A stretch of 64,000 nt of DNA from Brachionus manjavacas (lineage: Eukaryota > Rotifera > Eurotatoria > Ploima > Brachionidae), in assembly GCA_019054805.1 (NCBI GenBank), contig JAHQIY010000005.1:5005501-5069500 (forward strand). The letters run 5' to 3'. The notes under the pieces are model-generated. The model had not been told where the DNA came from. It saw only the letters and a program-made list of their open reading frames with translations, and did no database searches. Below, piece after piece: positions 59,599 through 64,000 of the stretch (position 1 is its first letter; every line of letters starts with the position of its first letter). The translations under genes were made by a program, and so were the position numbers.

Positions 59599-62500
59599 TT
59601 AATTAATAGTTAATTTAAAAAACAAAACTCCGATTAAAATGATCATCTCGAAAAAAAATGGAACACAACTGCAAATAGCGAAAATGTACCAGTATTGTAC
59701 TGAACATGTTTGAAATAGAACCATAGATGAAAGCGATATTGCTGCTGCTGAGTGAAGAAATGTGGCTTAAAAAAATTATAATTTTATTTTGATCAGGCTA
59801 TGAAAGTGTATTTCAAAAATTATTTTTAATTCATCGTAATGCATAGTACTGCTTTAAGTATTTGAAAAGAATCTTCAAAAACTAAATCACTTGACTTAAA
59901 TAGAGCGTTTATCAAAATTTAACAAAATTTTAATAACATTATAAAGTTCATATTAAAGTTCATTTTAAAACCAAACAAACCCGTATATTTTTTTAGAAAT
60001 TTACATAGAAATTGAGCTCTGGCACGTGCATCGTTTACCAGCTAATCCATGTTATAATTGATTTAACTGTTTTTATTGACAGTAAAATCATCCCGTTTTT
60101 TTTTTATCTCCAAAAAAATATCCCGTTGAAAATTATCCTATTTTTTTTATTCCAAAAAAAAAATAATAAAAGTATTCCACTTTTTTATAATCCCAAAAAT
60201 ATATGAGAATTATCCCTTTTTCTTATTTAAAACAATTATCCCGTTTTTTAAAATTGAAAAAACATCCCATTTTATTAAATAAGGAAATTATCCCGTTTTC
60301 TTATTTTAGAAAGTTATTCTGTTTTGATAAATTAGAAAATTATCTTATTTTCTAAGTAAGATTTCTACATGACTAATTCAGCTTAGCAACTAATTCAGCT
60401 CAATTAGATTTCAGTGATAATAATGATTCTTTTAATATAAATTGAGGCGCTTATGAATAGTGAGAATTTAGAAAGAATGAGACAAGCCAAACGAAATGAG
60501 CAAGAACGTGTTGAAAGAGCAATTGCTGAGAGAATAGAAGCTTTAACAGATTTGGATATCAAGAATGAAGCGAAGAAGTTATGGGCGAAAAATGGCACTA
60601 TAAACAAAAAGTATCAAAAATGGGCCGAGAATTAGCAAAAGCAAGTTTGATCAGTAAAGTAAGAACTGAGGAAAATCAAAGAAAAGACCCAGATTTTTTG
60701 GAAAGATATTCAAGTAATCCTAATTATTAGGAGTAGTAAATTTTTTGGATTAATTTAATTTTTTATTTTATTATTGTATTTTTTCATATATATTAAATAA
60801 ATTATAATTGCCTTAAAAATTCTTCATTTTATATTTCTGAGAAGAAGGGATAGTTTTCTTAAATAAGAAAACGGGATTTAAACGGGATAGTTTTTTGGGG
60901 ATAAAAAAAACGGGATGATTTTACTATTTACCGATTTAAATTTAGAAATATGAATTAAAAAGAGTTACTACGAAGCAGGTACTCATAAAAAGTACACATA
61001 GTTTTTATTTTTAAAATTAGTTTTTTTGAAAATAAATGATTAGAAAAAAATTATTTAGAACATGATAAAATGTTGTAAGTATTACTATGATTTTGCAATT
61101 AAAATGTTTTTTTGATTTTGATTATCAGACATGTTTTCCATTGATGAATCAAATCCACTTACTTCAGATTCTTTGCATTTGGAAAGGCTATATTTTTTTT
61201 CGTTTAGCTTTTTTTTAATTTTTTGGGAAAGAATTAGAAGAACAAGACATTGAATAGCGATTATAAAGTATTTTAATTTTAAATTCTCATAAACATAAAC
61301 AATTTAACACTAGAAGCACCAACGAGTCAAAATGACTCTTTTTCGATTTTTGGCCGCTAAAATCAAAGTCAATTTTTGCTATTTGAGCACAATTTTTTTT
61401 TTCAGCATAAAAATAAGAATAACTTTCTAAATTAACTAAATTCAAATAAAAAAAATATTTCCTTTGTACAAAATCAAGTATATACTACTAGAAGCACCAA
61501 AAAGAGTCATTTTGACTCGATTTTTAATTAAAATTTTGAATTTATCTACAAAATCAATGGATAAGTCATAAAATATTTATAAAAAGTATACAAATCTTTA
61601 AAAACTGACTTAAATCCTAATATTTGAACGAAGATAAGCAAATTTAAAAAATGCAAAAATTAAAGTTTGCGTATTTTACATGAAAGACGAAAAATTGGTT
61701 CAATGGAATGAATTCAGTAGAAGATGAAATTTTTGCAAGATACTTTTTTTTAGCCAAATTTTTATTTTTACTCAATTAAAATTAAGTTTTGAATAGATTT
61801 ATCCAAAAAATAAATTATTATCCATTTTTATCCATTAGATTCTATTAAAACAAGTCATTTTTGACTCGTTTTGGTGCTTCTAGTGTTAAATTAATAGAAG
61901 TAGCTAGAAGACAATTAATCAATTCCATTATTATTTATCAGCTAAATAAATATGAAAATTTAACATAGGTGAACCTAATCAAACATACTTATAGGTTCAG
62001 TAAAAGGCATTGTCTAGATACCCCTGATTATTGGCACTATATTAAAAGCTAGGTCCACCTACAACTCGATTCCCCGAGTTTCGCTAAGTGAGTTTTTCAA
62101 GAATTACTATAAAAATTAAATTTTACTGCCGCAATAGATTAAAAAAAAATAAATTAATTTTTTCCTTCATTGACAATAATTATTAAATTAATTTAAATTG
62201 ATAAAAATTTAATTTAAATCAATTTTCAATTTTAATATGAATCAAATATCTTAAATCTTAAAACCACCATAAAATATTTATTTCTTTTAAAAAGAAAGTT
62301 TATTTAAATTTCTTTATTTTTTTTTAATTAAAATTAAGATTTAAACTTGGCACAGATAGTTCTTGGGAACATTTTTTAAAGAATTAGTCCAAACTTAAAT
62401 CAATTATGACATGGATTAGTTGGTAAAAAGTGAAAGAGCTAAAGCTTAATTTCTAGATTTTCTAGGTCTAAATTTATAACCTAGATAAATCCTTAATTTA

Positions 62501-63005
62501 AAATGTTATCATCTATTTAAGAAATTTTCTGTGAATATTTTTTTAAATCCACATGCTGAGCAGGAGCTTCCGGGTCTGAAGAACCAAGCATTTTCAACAA
62601 CCCCACATGATAAGTAATAGAAAATGATTAGTACTTACACAGAGATAATTGGAATGAATTGAATAATGTGATGCCAAGTGTGAATGTAACAAGTTCGAAT
62701 AGAAGAAGACCTATTGAAATTGATAACCCAACAATGAATCTATTGAAAAATGGTTAAGAGTTGTTTTTTTTATTCATTAAAATTACTGAGTATTCAAAAG
62801 ACTCTGGTCTTGATACAATACTGGATCACAAGAATTCACATTTTCTTCCTTTTAAAGAATATTTCAGTTATTTTTATATATTTGTATTTTTGCTGTTGAT
62901 GATATTTACTCTATTTATTAAGACGCTAATTAAAATGATCATATGGGCCATCATGCACATAAACCTTGATGGAACGAGACCATTTCTAACAGATTTAAGA
63001 CCCAT
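59599..63005 (-). CDS. TMEM107: Transmembrane protein 107 (ciliary transition zone)
   Basis: Four exons on the minus strand: 63005-62910, 62848-62787, 62739-62639 and 59765-59599, 141 aa (human 140). All junctions keep phase and are GT-AG. The N-terminus GLVPSRFMCMMAHMIILISV matches human GLVPSRFLTLLAHLVVVITL. Later come GLSISIGLLLFELVTF, SLSTFLHSAAAISL and VQYWYIFAICSCVPFFFEM, matching the other helices. Four membrane helices in all. TMEM107 is part of the MKS module that gates the cilium. The first two introns are 61 and 47 nt, but the last is 2873 nt and holds several mobile elements. IAH1 starts 63 bp downstream. Confidence 0.92.
60081..60925. mobile_element. Foldback-like element (845 bp) with iterated ATCCCGTTTT subterminal repeats
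   Basis: The left end AGTAAAATCATCCCG is matched by the reverse complement at the right end (60911-60925). Inside the left arm the unit TATCCCGTTTT, with variants, recurs about seven times (60089, 60120, 60200, 60238, 60267, 60288). On the right it appears inverted as AAAACGGGATA several times from 60847. The middle holds a short reading frame. A clean target duplication was not found (flanks ATTGAC and ATTTAC are only similar). It lies in the last intron of TMEM107. Confidence 0.75.
60453..60729 (+). pseudogene. Small broken frame inside the foldback element
   Basis: ATG at 60453 gives 60 codons of a charged, helical peptide (MNSENLERMRQAKRNEQERV) ending at 60635. A one-base shift within AAAAATGGGC continues the sense as MGRELAKASLISKV to a stop near 60729. 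Composition is more gene-like than the surroundings. No family recognised; probably the relic of a transposon gene. Confidence 0.35.
61308..61885. mobile_element. TTAA-flanked (piggyBac-type) MITE, 578 bp
   Basis: Ends CACTAGAAGCACCAA...and its reverse complement TTGGTGCTTCTAGTG. Flanked on both sides by TTAA (61304-61307 and 61886-61889), the target of piggyBac transposases. The inverted repeats continue with the palindrome GAGTCAAAATGACTC. A third copy of the terminal unit (ACTAGAAGCACCAA, 61487) lies inside. No coding capacity. In the last intron of TMEM107. Confidence 0.85.
62527..62610 (-). pseudogene. Fragment copied from IAH1
   Basis: About 85 bp match the IAH1 coding region at 59249-59338 in the same orientation, including TTTTTTTAAATCCACATGCT and GGAACCAAGCATT-like text, with substitutions and a small deletion around 62575. 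It lies just inside the 5' end of the last TMEM107 intron. It cannot encode protein. Confidence 0.8.
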
Positions 63006-63910
63006 TTTGCGAAAAAATAAAATCAACTTTTTTCAAATTTTTTTAAAATTGCATTCATTAGAGAAGAAAATGGTAACTATGACAGCTCATTTGACACTAT
63101 TAAGATGCTACTTTTTTTGTCTTTTCTTAATTTTATCGGACAGCAAGACTGTTAAATACGATTCATCAAATTAAAATTTATTATTAATTTGAATAAAAAT
63201 TAAAACTAAACAAGAATTTAAACATCACACTACAGTCCAATAGATAAATTCAATCTTTACAGATGCTTTAATTTTTTTTAAATTTCATTTGAATTTCAAG
63301 ATATCTATGTAAAAATGAAATTTTTGATAATTAGTCTATTTTTATTCTATTTTTATTAATAATTTTTTATAATTAATAATTTCAATCATTTAATAAAAAA
63401 AACTTTGATAAAAAATCTTGCGCTTCCCTCAACAGATATTGATTTATAACTTTAACTTTAACCATAATTTGATTCTTTGAACACTTGTATTGTATTTCAA
63501 CCAACTTTTTACTAACGATTAGAGCATTAAACTTATTTTCACAAATTAAATAAAATAGTGATGGGAGTTTTCTCTTTGGTTTAGTTAACTAAAAATAAGT
63601 AGACTAAAAATTAAAATCAAAAACTAAGCGAACATGAGAATTTAGCTTAGCTATAACTGATTTATAATTTTCTTTATTTAAAAACAATGAGCATTTTAAT
63701 GATAAACCAGTCGACTAGAATAAGTTAAGCAATTTTCAAACTCTCACTTTTATTGAAACATTTAAGCATATCTCTTTCTTTTCTTAACTTATTTTAAATA
63801 TTTTATGGAATATTTTTAAAGAAATATTATCGAGAAAAATTAATTAATTTATTTTAAAAATATTTTATTAATAAATTTATTTTAAGTATAAAGTTTATTG
63901 TCGTAAAGAA
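63006..63910. other. Upstream region of TMEM107, nothing else recognised
   Basis: AT-rich. The plus-strand frame 62761-63174 is a shadow of TMEM107 exons. AATAAA-like motifs near 63890 could serve a minus-strand gene entering from the right. Confidence 0.4.
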
Positions 63911-63940
63911 TCATTCTACAACGCTTTCAGCACTGAAACT
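63911..63940 (-). CDS. Possible terminal exon of a gene entering from the right
   Basis: On the minus strand a pyrimidine-rich acceptor (GGTTTTTAG) precedes the reading SFSAESVVE and a TGA, with AATAAA about 20 bp downstream. A GTTG donor 47 nt upstream of the acceptor would fit the intron size used here. Too short to identify; may be chance. Confidence 0.18.
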   Translation of the reverse strand, partial: SFSAESVVE

Positions 63941-64000
63941 CTAAAAACCAAAAACCACAACTATCACCAAAAATTTTTGATAACAACCCATATGATGTTT

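Noticed and set aside
60071..60935. Target duplication for the foldback element (ATTGAC versus ATTTAC)
   Set aside because: The flanking 6-mers differ and are not at the exact borders, so no duplication is claimed.
62761..63174. 137-codon plus-strand frame
   Set aside because: Lies opposite TMEM107 exons 1 and 2, whose splice phases and homology are convincing.

Overview
This is eukaryotic nuclear DNA from a small ciliated animal. It is very AT-rich, and its genes have introns that are mostly 45-70 nt long with GT-AG borders. The protein set is metazoan: Pygopus, RSU1, BTBD10/KCTD20, SIRT2, mitochondrial phosphatidylserine decarboxylase, and the ciliary proteins CFAP58 and TMEM107. Base composition, tiny introns, many broken LINEs and relics of SWIM/AT-hook Mutator-like transposases fit a monogonont rotifer of the Brachionus type best. 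That assignment is an inference; no marker gene in the window settles it.

Layout. 1-4700: no solid gene. It holds a decayed non-LTR retrotransposon interrupted by a SINE-like fragment and a hAT-type MITE; two more MITEs lie just before it. 4953-6021: RAMAC then RRP15, same strand. 7718-9080: sphingosine-1-phosphate phosphatase (minus). 9081-18560: AT-rich DNA with no supported gene; one stretch resembles the cytochrome b C-terminus. 18568-19075: LINE 3' ends. 19426-20729: TMEM47-like four-pass membrane gene with two alternative copies of its second exon. 21545-24060: minus-strand LINE and a transposase relic. 24474-27196: CFAP58. 27440-29430: LINE pieces plus a tRNA-derived SINE. 29761-30687: intronless SIRT2. 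32809-33951: GRHPR-like protein (minus). 35050-35820: LINE relic. 37928-39607: BTBD10/KCTD20. 39907-42537: a mariner-type MITE and Mutator-like relics. 43036-43905: a LINE with a 5' inversion. 44799-44871: tRNA-Val(AAC). 45277-46614: Pygopus. 46806-47211: a 406-bp perfect-geometry hairpin. 49785-50755: 5'-truncated LINE. 51469-52704: RSU1 in nine exons. 53420-55139: phosphatidylserine decarboxylase (minus). 55945-56244: small putative mitochondrial membrane protein (minus). 58855-59535: IAH1 esterase (minus). 59599-63005: TMEM107 (minus), whose last intron is 2.9 kb and houses a foldback element, a TTAA-flanked MITE and a piece of the neighbouring IAH1 gene.

Functional links are loose, as expected for a eukaryotic chromosome. 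CFAP58 (motile cilia) and TMEM107 (ciliary transition zone) are both ciliary. SGPP and PISD are lipid-metabolism enzymes of the ER and mitochondria. RAMAC and RRP15 act in mRNA capping and ribosome assembly. RAMAC-RRP15 and TMEM107-IAH1 are tight same-strand pairs, and several genes have a pyrimidine-rich AG acceptor a few bases before the ATG, which hints at 5' leader splicing.

The most notable observations are the mutually exclusive exon pair in the TMEM47-like gene, a GRHPR homologue in which both residues of the catalytic Glu/His pair are tyrosine, the long hairpin behind Pygopus, and several small DNA elements whose ends and target duplications can be read to the base.
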